Shown: in pieces, positions 8,420 through 15,527 of the stretch
Layout of the letters: the number at the start of each line of letters is the position of its first letter
Numbering within the stretch: position 1 is the first letter of the stretch
Assembly: GCA_963836085.1 (NCBI GenBank)
Contig: CAWIHT010000008.1
Location: 186,001-250,000 of the forward strand
DNA: 64,000 nt
Reading direction: 5' to 3'
Origin: JAHEEL01 sp963836085
GTDB taxonomy: Bacteria > Actinomycetota > Acidimicrobiia > Spongiisociales > UBA5794
Position numbers and translations under genes: made by a program
Notes under the pieces: model-generated
The model's input: only the letters and a program-made list of their open reading frames with translations
Database searches by the model: none
Told to the model about the DNA's origin: nothing

Positions 8420-9922
8420 GTGATCGACTACCACGCGATTCTTCCCGAGATCATCCTGGCGGTGACGGTTCTGGCCGTCCTCGCCACGGATCTCGTGACT
8501 CGTGAGAAGTTCTACGGGGCGATCGTTGGATTGGTCGGTCTCTTCGCGTCGTTCGTCCCGCTGTTCACGCTTGCGATATGCGACGACCTCTCGTTCTGCA
8601 CCGGGACGCTGCCGAGAGAGCTCTTCGGCGGGTCCTATGTGGTTGATCAGTACGCGCTCGTGCTCAAAGGGCTGTTCCTCGCGTCAGCGTTCGTAGTCAT
8701 TCTGCTCTCGGTGGCCTATCTCGAATCGGACCGGTACTACGAAGGCGAGTACTACTTCTTGTTGCTGTCGGCCGTGCTCGGTGCCGTCGTGATGGCATCG
8801 TCACGTGACTTCATCACGATGATCGTCGGCCTCGAACTCGTCTCGGGACCGGGGTTCCTGCTCGCCGGCTGGAGGAAGGCCGACGAGAAGTCGAACGAGG
8901 CGGCCCTGAAGTTCTTCATCATCGGCGTTGTCGCGTTCGCGCTCCTGGTGATGGGGGTGAGCTTGCTCTACGGAATCAGCGGAACCCAACTCTTCTCGGA
9001 ACTTGCCGTGGTGCCGCAGTCGATCGCAGACGAACCGGTCTTCGTGCTCGGCATGCTGTTCGTGTTCCTCGGCTTCGCCTTCAAGATCTCGGCCGTGCCG
9101 TTCCACGTGTGGACGCCGGACGTCTACGAAGGCTCGCCGACGCCGGTCACCGCGTGGCTGTCGGTCGGCTCGAAGGGCGCCGGCTTCGTCGGAGTGCTCA
9201 CCGTCGCCTACCTGGCGTTCCCCGACCAGTCGGCGGTGTGGGGTCCGCTGCTGTGGCTCCTCGCAGCGCTCTCGATGACGCTTGGGAACCTCGTCGCCAT
9301 CAAGCAGACCAACATCGTTCGTCTACTCGGCTACTCGTCGATCGCCCAGGCCGGATTCATGCTGGCGCCGTTCGGCGCGGCCGCGGCTGCCGGCGCCGAT
9401 CTCCAGGAGGCGTTCGCCGCAACCGTTGCCTACCTCCTCATCTACGCCGTGATGAACCTCGGCGCGTTCGGAGTCGTGATCGCGGTTGGGGCACGCGTGA
9501 AGTCCTACGAACTCGCCGACTGGGGCGGCATGTATCGATGGGCGCCTGCCCTGGCGGTTCTGCTGTCGTTGTTCTTCATGTCGCTCGCCGGGATCCCGCC
9601 GCTCGCCGGCTGGTTCGCGAAGCTGGCGATGTTCAGCGCCACCATCAGTGTGGAGTCACCGTGGGGTTACTCGATCGCGATCATCGCCGCTGTCAACGCG
9701 GTCGTTGCGTTCGTCTACTACTCGAAGGTCGTCAAGTCGGTCATGTTCGATCCGGTGCCGGACTTGATCGACCCGGATCGGCTTGGCGGGATGAAGCTCG
9801 CCCCGACCCTCGGCTTCGCCCTCGGCGTGACGACCGTGTTGGTCCTCGTTCTTGGCGTGTTCCCCGGCGTCATTGCCAACCTCTCGAAGTTCACCGCCGA
9901 AGTCCTCGCAACCGGCTTCTGA
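8420..9922 (+). CDS. nuoN: NADH-quinone oxidoreductase subunit N
   Basis: This is the third antiporter-like subunit of complex I, 500 residues. I chose the GTG at 8420, with GGAGG at 8407-8411, four bases after the nuoM stop. This gives an N-terminus beginning IDYHAILPE, as usual in the family. Key regions include KISAVPFHVWTPDVYEGSP and KQTNIVRLLGYSSIAQAG. It is the last gene of the operon, and a 52-bp perfect palindrome follows immediately. Confidence 0.95.
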   Translation: MIDYHAILPEIILAVTVLAVLATDLVTREKFYGAIVGLVGLFASFVPLFTLAICDDLSFCTGTLPRELFGGSYVVDQYALVLKGLFLASAFVVILLSVAYLESDRYYEGEYYFLLLSAVLGAVVMASSRDFITMIVGLELVSGPGFLLAGWRKADEKSNEAALKFFIIGVVAFALLVMGVSLLYGISGTQLFSELAVVPQSIADEPVFVLGMLFVFLGFAFKISAVPFHVWTPDVYEGSPTPVTAWLSVGSKGAGFVGVLTVAYLAFPDQSAVWGPLLWLLAALSMTLGNLVAIKQTNIVRLLGYSSIAQAGFMLAPFGAAAAAGADLQEAFAATVAYLLIYAVMNLGAFGVVIAVGARVKSYELADWGGMYRWAPALAVLLSLFFMSLAGIPPLAGWFAKLAMFSATISVESPWGYSIAIIAAVNAVVAFVYYSKVVKSVMFDPVPDLIDPDRLGGMKLAPTLGFALGVTTVLVLVLGVFPGVIANLSKFTAEVLATGF

Positions 9923-9923
9923 C

Positions 9924-9975
9924 CCGTTCTTGCGTAGATAGTGGAAGCCGGCTTCCACTATCTACGCAAGAACGG
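9924..9975. repeat. Perfect 52-bp palindrome after nuoN
   Basis: Two 26-base arms (9924-9949 and 9950-9975) are exact reverse complements with no spacer, starting two bases after the nuoN stop. The centre is GGAAGCCGGCTTCC. In RNA it would fold into a very stable hairpin, but no T-run follows, so a classical Rho-independent terminator is not indicated. It may protect mRNA ends, end transcription without a U-tract, or be a palindromic mobile repeat. Confidence 0.9.
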
Positions 9976-9982
9976 AGAGGCG

Positions 9983-9988
9983 TAGGAT
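9983..9988 (+). promoter_or_regulatory. Putative -10 box (TAGGAT) of a leaderless gene
   Basis: TAGGAT lies exactly seven bases before the GTG start at 9996. A TANNNT hexamer at this distance puts the transcription start at or next to the start codon, as in leaderless actinobacterial mRNAs. The weak ribosome-binding site fits this. No convincing -35 box was seen. Confidence 0.5.
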
Positions 9989-9995
9989 CCTGGGC

Positions 9996-11111
9996 GTGCT
10001 CGCCGACCGACTCCGAACCCGCATCCGTGCCGATGGCCCCATGCCGTTCGAGGATTTCATGGCGGCCTGCCTCTACGACCCGGACGACGGCTTCTTCGCG
10101 ACCGGGCCGCTGCGCTCGACGAAGGACGGCGACTTCCTGACCAGCCCGGAGGTGAGTCCGTGGTTCGGCCGCATGCTCGGGCGTTTCGTGGCGGGAGAGC
10201 AGGGGAGAACGGGGGTTGACCCGTTCGTCGTTGCCGAGGTCGGGGCAGGGTCGGGGTCGTTGCTGAGGGAGGTCGCCAGTGACCAGGCACGGGTCGCCAG
10301 TCACCAGTCACCAGTCGCCAGTCAGGACGGCGGGTTTCCGTATGAGTTCCATGCGGTTGAGGCTTCGCCGGCGGCTCGGGGGGCGCTTGGGGACCTGCTT
10401 GGTGGTGGCCGGGTGCATGACTCGATGGATGGTCTGCCAGAGCCGTTCGACGGGGTGATTCTCGCGAACGAACTCCTCGACAACCTGCCGGTGGCGCTGG
10501 CTATCCGGTCCGGAGATGGATGGATCGAGCGGTGGGTTGGAGCGACCGATGATCGGTTCGGCCTCGTGACCAACCCGGCGAGGCCCGAGGTTATCGCCTG
10601 GTGCGACGCGTATGCGGGTGCCGTGCCAGAGGGAGGGATGGTCGAAGTGCAACTCGCGGCAACGGCCTGGGTCCGTGATGCACTTCGACGGATTGGTCGC
10701 GGGACGTTGCTGATTATCGACTACGGCGGTACGGCCGAAGAGCTCGAACCAAGACGGACACGGGGGACGCTCCGAACCTACCGCAGCCACCACCTCGGAC
10801 CGGACCCGTTGCTCGAACCGGGGGCAACCGACGTGACGGTCGACGTCAACTTCACGGCCATGGCCGCAGCCGCTGTTGCATGCGGAGCGCAGGTCGAGAT
10901 CCATCGCCAGGATGATTTCCTCGCCGACCTCGGGCTCCGAGGGATCATCAGCGAACTGCGGCACCGTGAGCGCGACCTCGCACGATCGGGTGACGCGATG
11001 GAGCGCCTCATTGTCCGCTCCGAAGCGACCGACGCTGAGACCCTGCTCCACCCGAGAGGCCTCGGCGACTTCCGTGTGCTCGTCGCCCGAACTCCCCGAA
11101 TCGCTCCCTAA
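9996..11111 (+). CDS. SAM-dependent methyltransferase, MidA/NDUFAF7 family
   Basis: This 371-residue protein belongs to the family of NDUFAF7/MidA, which in eukaryotes methylates an arginine of the NuoD homologue during complex I assembly. The N-terminus MPFEDFMAACLYDPDDGFF and SAM motif VAEVGAGSGSLLREV (about residues 79-93) support this, as does EDFLADLGLRG-like sequence near the C-terminus. Its position right after the nuo operon fits an assembly role (inference). Residues 94-110 (ASDQARVASHQSPVASQ) are encoded by an in-frame heptamer repeat inserted just after the SAM motif. The start is GTG. Confidence 0.85.
   Translation: MLADRLRTRIRADGPMPFEDFMAACLYDPDDGFFATGPLRSTKDGDFLTSPEVSPWFGRMLGRFVAGEQGRTGVDPFVVAEVGAGSGSLLREVASDQARVASHQSPVASQDGGFPYEFHAVEASPAARGALGDLLGGGRVHDSMDGLPEPFDGVILANELLDNLPVALAIRSGDGWIERWVGATDDRFGLVTNPARPEVIAWCDAYAGAVPEGGMVEVQLAATAWVRDALRRIGRGTLLIIDYGGTAEELEPRRTRGTLRTYRSHHLGPDPLLEPGATDVTVDVNFTAMAAAAVACGAQVEIHRQDDFLADLGLRGIISELRHRERDLARSGDAMERLIVRSEATDAETLLHPRGLGDFRVLVARTPRIAP
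10273..10321. repeat. Heptamer repeat inside the methyltransferase gene
   Basis: Seven successive heptamers, six of them TCGCCAG/TCACCAG/TGACCAG variants and one degenerate (GCACGGG), lie in frame within the MidA-like gene. The same unit type otherwise occupies intergenic gaps in this window. The insertion adds about 16 residues in a loop after the SAM-binding motif without breaking the frame. Confidence 0.85.
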
Positions 11112-11128
11112 TTGCTGCAGGGCGGATG

Positions 11129-11134
11129 TACGCT
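11129..11134 (+). promoter_or_regulatory. Putative -10 box (TACGCT) of htpX
   Basis: TACGCT lies seven bases before the ATG at 11142, another leaderless-type arrangement. No ribosome-binding sequence sits in between, which supports transcription starting at the codon. Confidence 0.5.
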
Positions 11135-11141
11135 CATCGGT

Positions 11142-12011
11142 ATGACGAATAGCTTGAAGACGGTTGCCTTGCTCGCTCTCCTCGGTGGCGTATTCGTTGC
11201 CATTGGCTGGCTGATCGGCGGACAGCAGATGGCCCTGATCGCCCTCGGGATCGCGGTCGTCATGAACTTCGGGATGTACTGGTTCTCCGACAGACTTGCG
11301 ATCGCCGCAGCGAGGGCGAAGCCGGTTGAAGAGCATGAGATGCCCGAGGTGTACGGGATGGTGCGGTCCCTGGCCCAGCGGATGAACATCCCGGAGCCGA
11401 AGATCTACTTCATGGAGGCACCGCAGCCCAACGCGTTCGCCACGGGTCGCAACCCCAAGCACGCGTCCATCGCCGTGACTCGCGGCATCGTCGAGATGAT
11501 GTCGTACCAGGAACTCGAGACGATCCTTGCCCACGAACTCTCACACGTGAAGAACCGCGACATCCTCATCGGAACGATCGCTGCCACCATCGGAGCAGCG
11601 ATGTCGTTCTTCGCTCGGATTGCCTTCTGGGGTTCGATGGGTCGACGCAACGACAACGGAGCGATCGGCGCCATCGCTGGTATCGCAGCGATCATCATCG
11701 CACCCCTTGTGGCCGTGATCATTCGTATGGCGATCAGCCGCGCCCGCGAGTTCGAGGCCGACCGGACGGGGGCGCTGACCACCGGCGCTCCGCTGGTGCT
11801 GGCGAGTGCCCTGCGCAAGCTGGACGCCGGCACCGCCAGGATCCCCATGGATGTCGGTGCCTCGGCGTCGACGCTTTTCATCGCCGATCCGTACCGGGCG
11901 ATGTCCGCGAGACAGCGGCAGCAGCTCAAGTTCAGCCGGATGTTCTCGACCCATCCGCCGATTCCCGAGCGCATTGCGCGCCTTGAAGAGATGGCGTCCG
12001 GGATCCGCTGA
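11142..12011 (+). CDS. htpX: Membrane zinc metalloprotease HtpX
   Basis: This M48-family membrane protease degrades damaged membrane proteins under stress. It has 289 residues. Two N-terminal transmembrane segments (about 5-25 and 28-47) are followed by the zinc motif H131-E-L-S-H135 and a third ligand in REFEADR (E203). Two further hydrophobic segments lie between them (about 143-165 and 175-197). I chose the ATG at 11142 over a TTG 30 bases upstream because of the -10 box spacing and the usual MTNSLKT N-terminus. The likely cytosolic active site fits the family. Confidence 0.93.
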   Translation: MTNSLKTVALLALLGGVFVAIGWLIGGQQMALIALGIAVVMNFGMYWFSDRLAIAAARAKPVEEHEMPEVYGMVRSLAQRMNIPEPKIYFMEAPQPNAFATGRNPKHASIAVTRGIVEMMSYQELETILAHELSHVKNRDILIGTIAATIGAAMSFFARIAFWGSMGRRNDNGAIGAIAGIAAIIIAPLVAVIIRMAISRAREFEADRTGALTTGAPLVLASALRKLDAGTARIPMDVGASASTLFIADPYRAMSARQRQQLKFSRMFSTHPPIPERIARLEEMASGIR

Positions 12012-12090
12012 TCCCTCCAGGTACACATGGGGCCGAGGCGGGGTAACCTACGGCGCCGTTGACCTGCGCGCTTCGGCGTGCGTTCGACTT

Positions 12091-12173
12091 GCTGGGATGC
12101 CCGAGCGGCCAAAGGGAGCAGACTGTAAATCTGCCGGCTATCGCCTACGGAGGTTCAAATCCTTCTCCCAGCA
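12091..12173 (+). tRNA. tRNA-Tyr (anticodon GTA)
   Basis: The 83-base gene folds as a class II tRNA: acceptor GCTGGGA pairs with TCCCAGC, the anticodon stem is GCAGA/TCTGC with loop CTGTAAA, a long variable arm is present, and the T-loop is TTCAAAT. The discriminator is A73 and CCA is not encoded. It heads a tRNA-tuf cluster like the ancestral tyr-gly-thr-tuf order. No clear promoter was found; a TAACCT at 12044 is a weak candidate. Confidence 0.95.
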
Positions 12174-12262
12174 CGAGCGAAGGTATTCTTCGCGAGCTGC
12201 CTCACCTCAGCGACCGAGCAGAGTGGCGGAGGAGAGACAGCTGCATAGCCGCATGAGGCCAA

Positions 12263-12334
<72 letters not shown>

Positions 12335-12386
12335 CGACCCGGTCGACCGTGACCGGACTATCCCGTCTCGGCGGGAACCAACATAG

Positions 12387-12460
12387 GGCGGCGTAGCTCA
12401 GACGGTGAGAGCGCTCGACTCATAATCGAGAGGTCGGCGGTTCGAGTCCGCCCGCCGCTA
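12387..12460 (+). tRNA. tRNA-Met, elongator (anticodon CAT)
   Basis: The 74-base gene has acceptor GGCGGCG pairing with CGCCGCT (G-U at the end), anticodon stem CTCGA/TCGAG with loop CTCATAA, and T-arm GGCGG-TTCGAGT-CCGCC. The stem lacks the three G-C pairs of initiator tRNA, so it is elongator Met; a tRNA-Ile with modified CAT cannot be excluded from sequence alone. The tuf gene begins 41 bases downstream, probably on the same transcript. Confidence 0.9.
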
Positions 12461-12501
12461 CGCCAGGCAGACAGACACCACCCAGCACCAAGGAGACGCT
12501 G

Positions 12502-13692
12502 ATGGCGAAGGCGAAGTTTGAGCGGTCGAAGCCGCATGTGAATATTGGGACCATGGGTCATATTGATCATGGGAAGACGACGTTGACGGCTGCGATTACG
12601 AAGGTGTTGGCGGAGTCTGGTGAGGGTGCGACGGAGTTCACGGCGTTTGATGATATTGATAAGGCGCCTGAGGAGCGTGAGCGTGGGATCACGATCGCGA
12701 TTGCTCATGTGGAGTATGAGACGGCGAATCGTCATTATGCGCATGTTGATATGCCGGGGCATGCTGATTATGTGAAGAACATGATTACGGGTGCTGCGCA
12801 GATTGATGGTGCGGTGTTGGTGGTGTCGGCGGCTGATGGTCCGATGCCGCAGACGCGTGAGCATGTGTTGTTGGCGCGTCAGGTGGGTGTGCCGTACATC
12901 GTTGTGTATATGAATAAGACGGATCAGGTTGATGATGAGGAGTTGTTGGATCTGGTCGAGTTGGAGGTTCGGGATTTGTTGACGGAGTATGAGTTCCCTG
13001 GGGACGATATTCCGGTTGTGCGTGGTTCTGCGTTGAAGGCTTTGGAGGGTGATGAGGCCGAGGCTTCCTCGATTGTCGAGTTGATGGAGGCGGTTGATTC
13101 GTATATTCCTGAGCCGCCTCGTGATACGGAGAAGCCGTTCTCGATGCCGATTGAGGATGTGTTCTCGATTACGGGTCGTGGGACGGTGGTGACGGGTCGT
13201 GTTGAGCAGGGGACGCTCAATGTTGGTGAGCAGGTTGAGATTGTTGGTTTGCGTGAGATGCAGACGACGACGGTGACGGGTGTGGAGATGTTCCGCAAGC
13301 TTCTTGATGAGGCGTTGGCGGGGGACAATGTTGGTCTCTTGTTGCGTGGTATTGGGAAGGATGATGTGGAGCGTGGTCAGGTGATTGCGAAGCCTGGTTC
13401 GATTACGCCGCATACTGATTTCGAGGCGCAGGTGTATGTGTTGACGAAGGATGAGGGTGGGCGTCATAACCCGTTCTTTGATGGGTATCGGCCGCAGTTC
13501 TATTTCCGTACGACGGATGTGACGGGTTCGGTGTCGTTGCCTGAGGGTACGGAGATGGTGATGCCGGGTGATAACACGGAGATGACGGTGGTGTTGGGGA
13601 AGTCGATCGCGATGGATGAGGGTCTGCGTTTCGCGATTCGTGAGGGTGGTCGCACGGTGGGTGCTGGCCGCGTCACCAAGATCATCAAATAG
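12502..13692 (+). CDS. tuf: Elongation factor Tu, copy 1
   Basis: EF-Tu delivers aminoacyl-tRNA to the ribosome. It has 396 residues, with GTPase motifs GHIDHGKT (19-26), DMPGH (83-87) and NKTD (138-141). The protein is identical to copy 2 (35831-37021), and the DNA looks identical by eye from 12 bases before the ATG to about 7 after the stop. Codon use is strikingly different from neighbouring genes: GAT, CAT, ATT, GGT and TTG predominate, whereas neighbours use C-ending codons. The gene follows three tRNAs and precedes rpmG. Such identity implies gene conversion or recent duplication. Confidence 0.98.
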   Translation: MAKAKFERSKPHVNIGTMGHIDHGKTTLTAAITKVLAESGEGATEFTAFDDIDKAPEERERGITIAIAHVEYETANRHYAHVDMPGHADYVKNMITGAAQIDGAVLVVSAADGPMPQTREHVLLARQVGVPYIVVYMNKTDQVDDEELLDLVELEVRDLLTEYEFPGDDIPVVRGSALKALEGDEAEASSIVELMEAVDSYIPEPPRDTEKPFSMPIEDVFSITGRGTVVTGRVEQGTLNVGEQVEIVGLREMQTTTVTGVEMFRKLLDEALAGDNVGLLLRGIGKDDVERGQVIAKPGSITPHTDFEAQVYVLTKDEGGRHNPFFDGYRPQFYFRTTDVTGSVSLPEGTEMVMPGDNTEMTVVLGKSIAMDEGLRFAIREGGRTVGAGRVTKIIK

Positions 13693-13701
13693 AAGACGTA
13701 G

Positions 13702-13768
13702 CTTCCAGTCTCCAGCTTCCAGCTTCCAGCCCGATTCGGGCTCGCAGCTGGTAGCTGGAAGCCGGTAG
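13702..13768. repeat. Heptamer repeat hairpin between tuf and rpmG
   Basis: Four heptamers (CTTCCAG, TCTCCAG, CTTCCAG, CTTCCAG) are followed by CCCGATTCGGG and then by CTGGTAG, CTGGAAG and CCGGTAG. The right half is the complement of the left, so the unit can form a long imperfect hairpin capped by the CCCGA-TT-CGGG core. This is the clearest member of the 7-bp-period repeat family. Confidence 0.85.
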
Positions 13769-13790
13769 CTCATTAGGAGCAAAGCGACTC

Positions 13791-13952
13791 ATGGCAAGTG
13801 ACAAACGGCCGCCGATCAACCTCGCGTGCGAGGAATGCAAGCGGCGGAACTATGTGACGACGAAGAGCAAGTCCAACACCAGGGAGCGCCTGGAGTTGAA
13901 GAAGTACTGCCGTTGGTGCCGTGAGCACACGCCACACAAAGAGACGCGGTAG
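13791..13952 (+). CDS. rpmG: 50S ribosomal protein L33
   Basis: This is a small large-subunit protein of 53 residues. The zinc form is shown by two CxxC pairs, C13-C16 and C40-C43. The ATG has AGGAGC 10 bases upstream. Its position after tuf and before the dehydratase and tRNA-Trp-secE block matches rpmG2 in Mycobacterium. Confidence 0.95.
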   Translation: MASDKRPPINLACEECKRRNYVTTKSKSNTRERLELKKYCRWCREHTPHKETR

Positions 13953-13979
13953 CACGCTTCCTCACCGAAGCGGGATTGG

Positions 13980-14003
13980 GCCGGCCGTGTGGCCGGCTCT
14001 TCT
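13980..14003 (+). terminator. Terminator-like hairpin after rpmG
   Basis: GCCGGCC (13980-13986) and GGCCGGC (13991-13997) close a GTGT loop, followed by TCTTCTC. The stem is seven G-C pairs and the tail is pyrimidine-rich but not a pure T-run. It likely ends the tRNA-tuf-rpmG transcript. Confidence 0.6.
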
Positions 14004-14062
14004 CGCGTCCGGGCCTTCGCCGATTGCGGAAGGAACCACCCGGATGCCGAATCTGCCGAGGC

Positions 14063-14068
14063 TACGCT
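14063..14068 (+). promoter_or_regulatory. Putative -10 box (TACGCT) of the dehydratase gene
   Basis: TACGCT lies eight bases before the ATG at 14077, the same arrangement as at htpX. It supports the ATG at 14077 over the in-frame ATG at 14044, although the latter has a GGAAGGA sequence upstream. Confidence 0.4.
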
Positions 14069-14076
14069 TGCACGCC

Positions 14077-14952
14077 ATGACTCCCGGAGACTTGGAAGGC
14101 AGCGTTATCGGTCCGATCGCGCACCGCGTCGACCGCGAGCGCATCGCTGCGTTCGTGGAAGCGACCGGCGATCGTGCCGATCGATGGGTCGATCACGCCC
14201 CACCCGGATACGCCGCTTCGCTCCTCTTCTCGGTGGCAGGCGTCCTGCTGAACGACGTCCGTATCCGTCCGTACCTCGCGACCCTGATCCACGTCGACCA
14301 GCAGTTCATCTATCACGCTCCTTTCGACGTTGGCTCTGAGATCGAGATGACGGGGACGGTCGAGCGGGTGCGCGAGCGTGGCGGCGCCTTCTTCGTGACG
14401 TTCGCCGCGACCGGGGTCTCGGACGGAGACCTTCTCCTCGAGTCGCGATCGACGTTCCTCATGTCGGACCAAGCGGCGGCTGAGTCGACCGTCGACCGAA
14501 CCGAACCGGCCGTGGACGAGAGAGGTCCGAACGAGACCGCCGCACCTGCGCTATCGGTCGACGCGGGCCGGGCCACTTCCATGGTCAAGTCGGCCAGCAG
14601 AAGCGACCTCGTTCGCTATGCAGCCGCAACGAGAGACTTCAATCCGCTGCACTGGGATCACGCCGTCGCTCGAAGCGCGGGACTCGACGGAGTCGTCGTC
14701 CACGGTCTGTTGATGCTCTCATGGATGGCACAGCAGGCTTCTGCGTACGCACCCGGATCAGCCCCCATCGCCACGATCAAGGTCCGCTTCCGCAGCGCCC
14801 TCGGCCCTGCCGTACCGGCGACGGTCGGAGCCACCGCGACCGATTCGGAACCGAACAGCAGCGAGGTCAAGCTCGCTCTGAAGCTCAGCGCAGACGGTGC
14901 AGATGTGGTCACGGGGAACGCGACGGTTCGCCTTGCGGAGGTAACCCGATGA
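14077..14952 (+). CDS. Fused HadA/HadB-like (MaoC hot-dog) dehydratase
   Basis: This 291-residue protein has two hot-dog domains. Residues 1-130 resemble HadA (LIHVDQQFIYHAPFDVGSEI; ERGGAFFVTF). Residues 165-291 are a MaoC/HadB-type domain with the catalytic pair D187 and H192 in DFNPLHWDH. In Mycobacterium separate hadA and hadB genes sit at this locus, between rpmG and tRNA-Trp-secE, and dehydrate 3-hydroxyacyl-ACP in fatty acid synthase II. Here the two appear joined by a linker of about 35 residues. Substrate is inferred from synteny. The stop overlaps the sigma factor start (ATGA). Confidence 0.8.
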   Translation: MTPGDLEGSVIGPIAHRVDRERIAAFVEATGDRADRWVDHAPPGYAASLLFSVAGVLLNDVRIRPYLATLIHVDQQFIYHAPFDVGSEIEMTGTVERVRERGGAFFVTFAATGVSDGDLLLESRSTFLMSDQAAAESTVDRTEPAVDERGPNETAAPALSVDAGRATSMVKSASRSDLVRYAAATRDFNPLHWDHAVARSAGLDGVVVHGLLMLSWMAQQASAYAPGSAPIATIKVRFRSALGPAVPATVGATATDSEPNSSEVKLALKLSADGADVVTGNATVRLAEVTR

Positions 14953-15527
14953 CGCAACGAGAGGTCGAACGGTTCAACGACGAAGAGCTTGTGAATCTCG
15001 CCAGTCAGGGAGACCAGGCGGCGTTCAGCGAGCTCGTCAGGATCCACCAGCACGAGGTGTACACGTTGGCCGTTCGCATGGTTGCCGACCGAGAACTCGC
15101 TCACGATGTGGCGCAGGAAGCGTTCGTTCGCGCCTGGCGGGCCATCGGACGGTTCCGCGGCGACGCCAAGTTCTCGACGTGGATGCATCGCATCACCGTG
15201 AACGCGGCGTTCACCCATCGCGACCGAAGGAAACGCACCGCCGCCGATCCGCTCGACGTCGTGTACCGCGAACCAGAATCAGAGTCGCTCAGCCCCGAAC
15301 GCGGAGGCGAGAGCGCTGCGATCCGGGGGCCGCTCGGCGATGCCCTCACGGCATTGCCAGAGTCGCTTCGGTCGGTGGTCATCCTCAAAGATGTATACGA
15401 GTGGAGTCACGTCGAAATCGCTGAGCACCTTGACATCACGGTAACCGCGGCGAAGGTGCGGCTCCACCGAGCACGCAAGTCGCTCAGGGTGGCGCTCTGG
15501 CGACACCAGGACGAGGAGGTCGCATGA
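14949..15527 (+). CDS. ECF-type RNA polymerase sigma factor
   Basis: This 192-residue group 4 sigma factor has region 2 at about residues 20-90 (HDVAQEAFVRAWRAIGRFRG, then FSTWMHRITVNAAF) and region 4 at about 130-185 (LPESLRSVVILKDVYEWSH, then a helix-turn-helix with AAKVRLHRARKSL). The ATG at 14949 overlaps the dehydratase stop and has GGAGG upstream. It is coupled to the following zinc-type anti-sigma gene by ATGA. The signal it responds to is unknown; oxidative or envelope stress is common for this pairing. Confidence 0.92.
   Translation: MTQREVERFNDEELVNLASQGDQAAFSELVRIHQHEVYTLAVRMVADRELAHDVAQEAFVRAWRAIGRFRGDAKFSTWMHRITVNAAFTHRDRRKRTAADPLDVVYREPESESLSPERGGESAAIRGPLGDALTALPESLRSVVILKDVYEWSHVEIAEHLDITVTAAKVRLHRARKSLRVALWRHQDEEVA

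Noticed and set aside
12387..12460. Initiator tRNA-Met
   Set aside because: The anticodon stem lacks the three consecutive G-C pairs and the acceptor end is paired, so it is an elongator type.
13702..13768. CRISPR-like array
   Set aside because: Units are only 7 bp with no spacers, and no cas genes are present.
12358..13782. Long open frame on the minus strand across tuf copy 1 (and again at 35756-37069)
   Set aside because: It exists because the T/G-ending codons of tuf avoid antisense stops. The sequence is a low-complexity Arg/His/Leu string and the plus-strand EF-Tu is certain.
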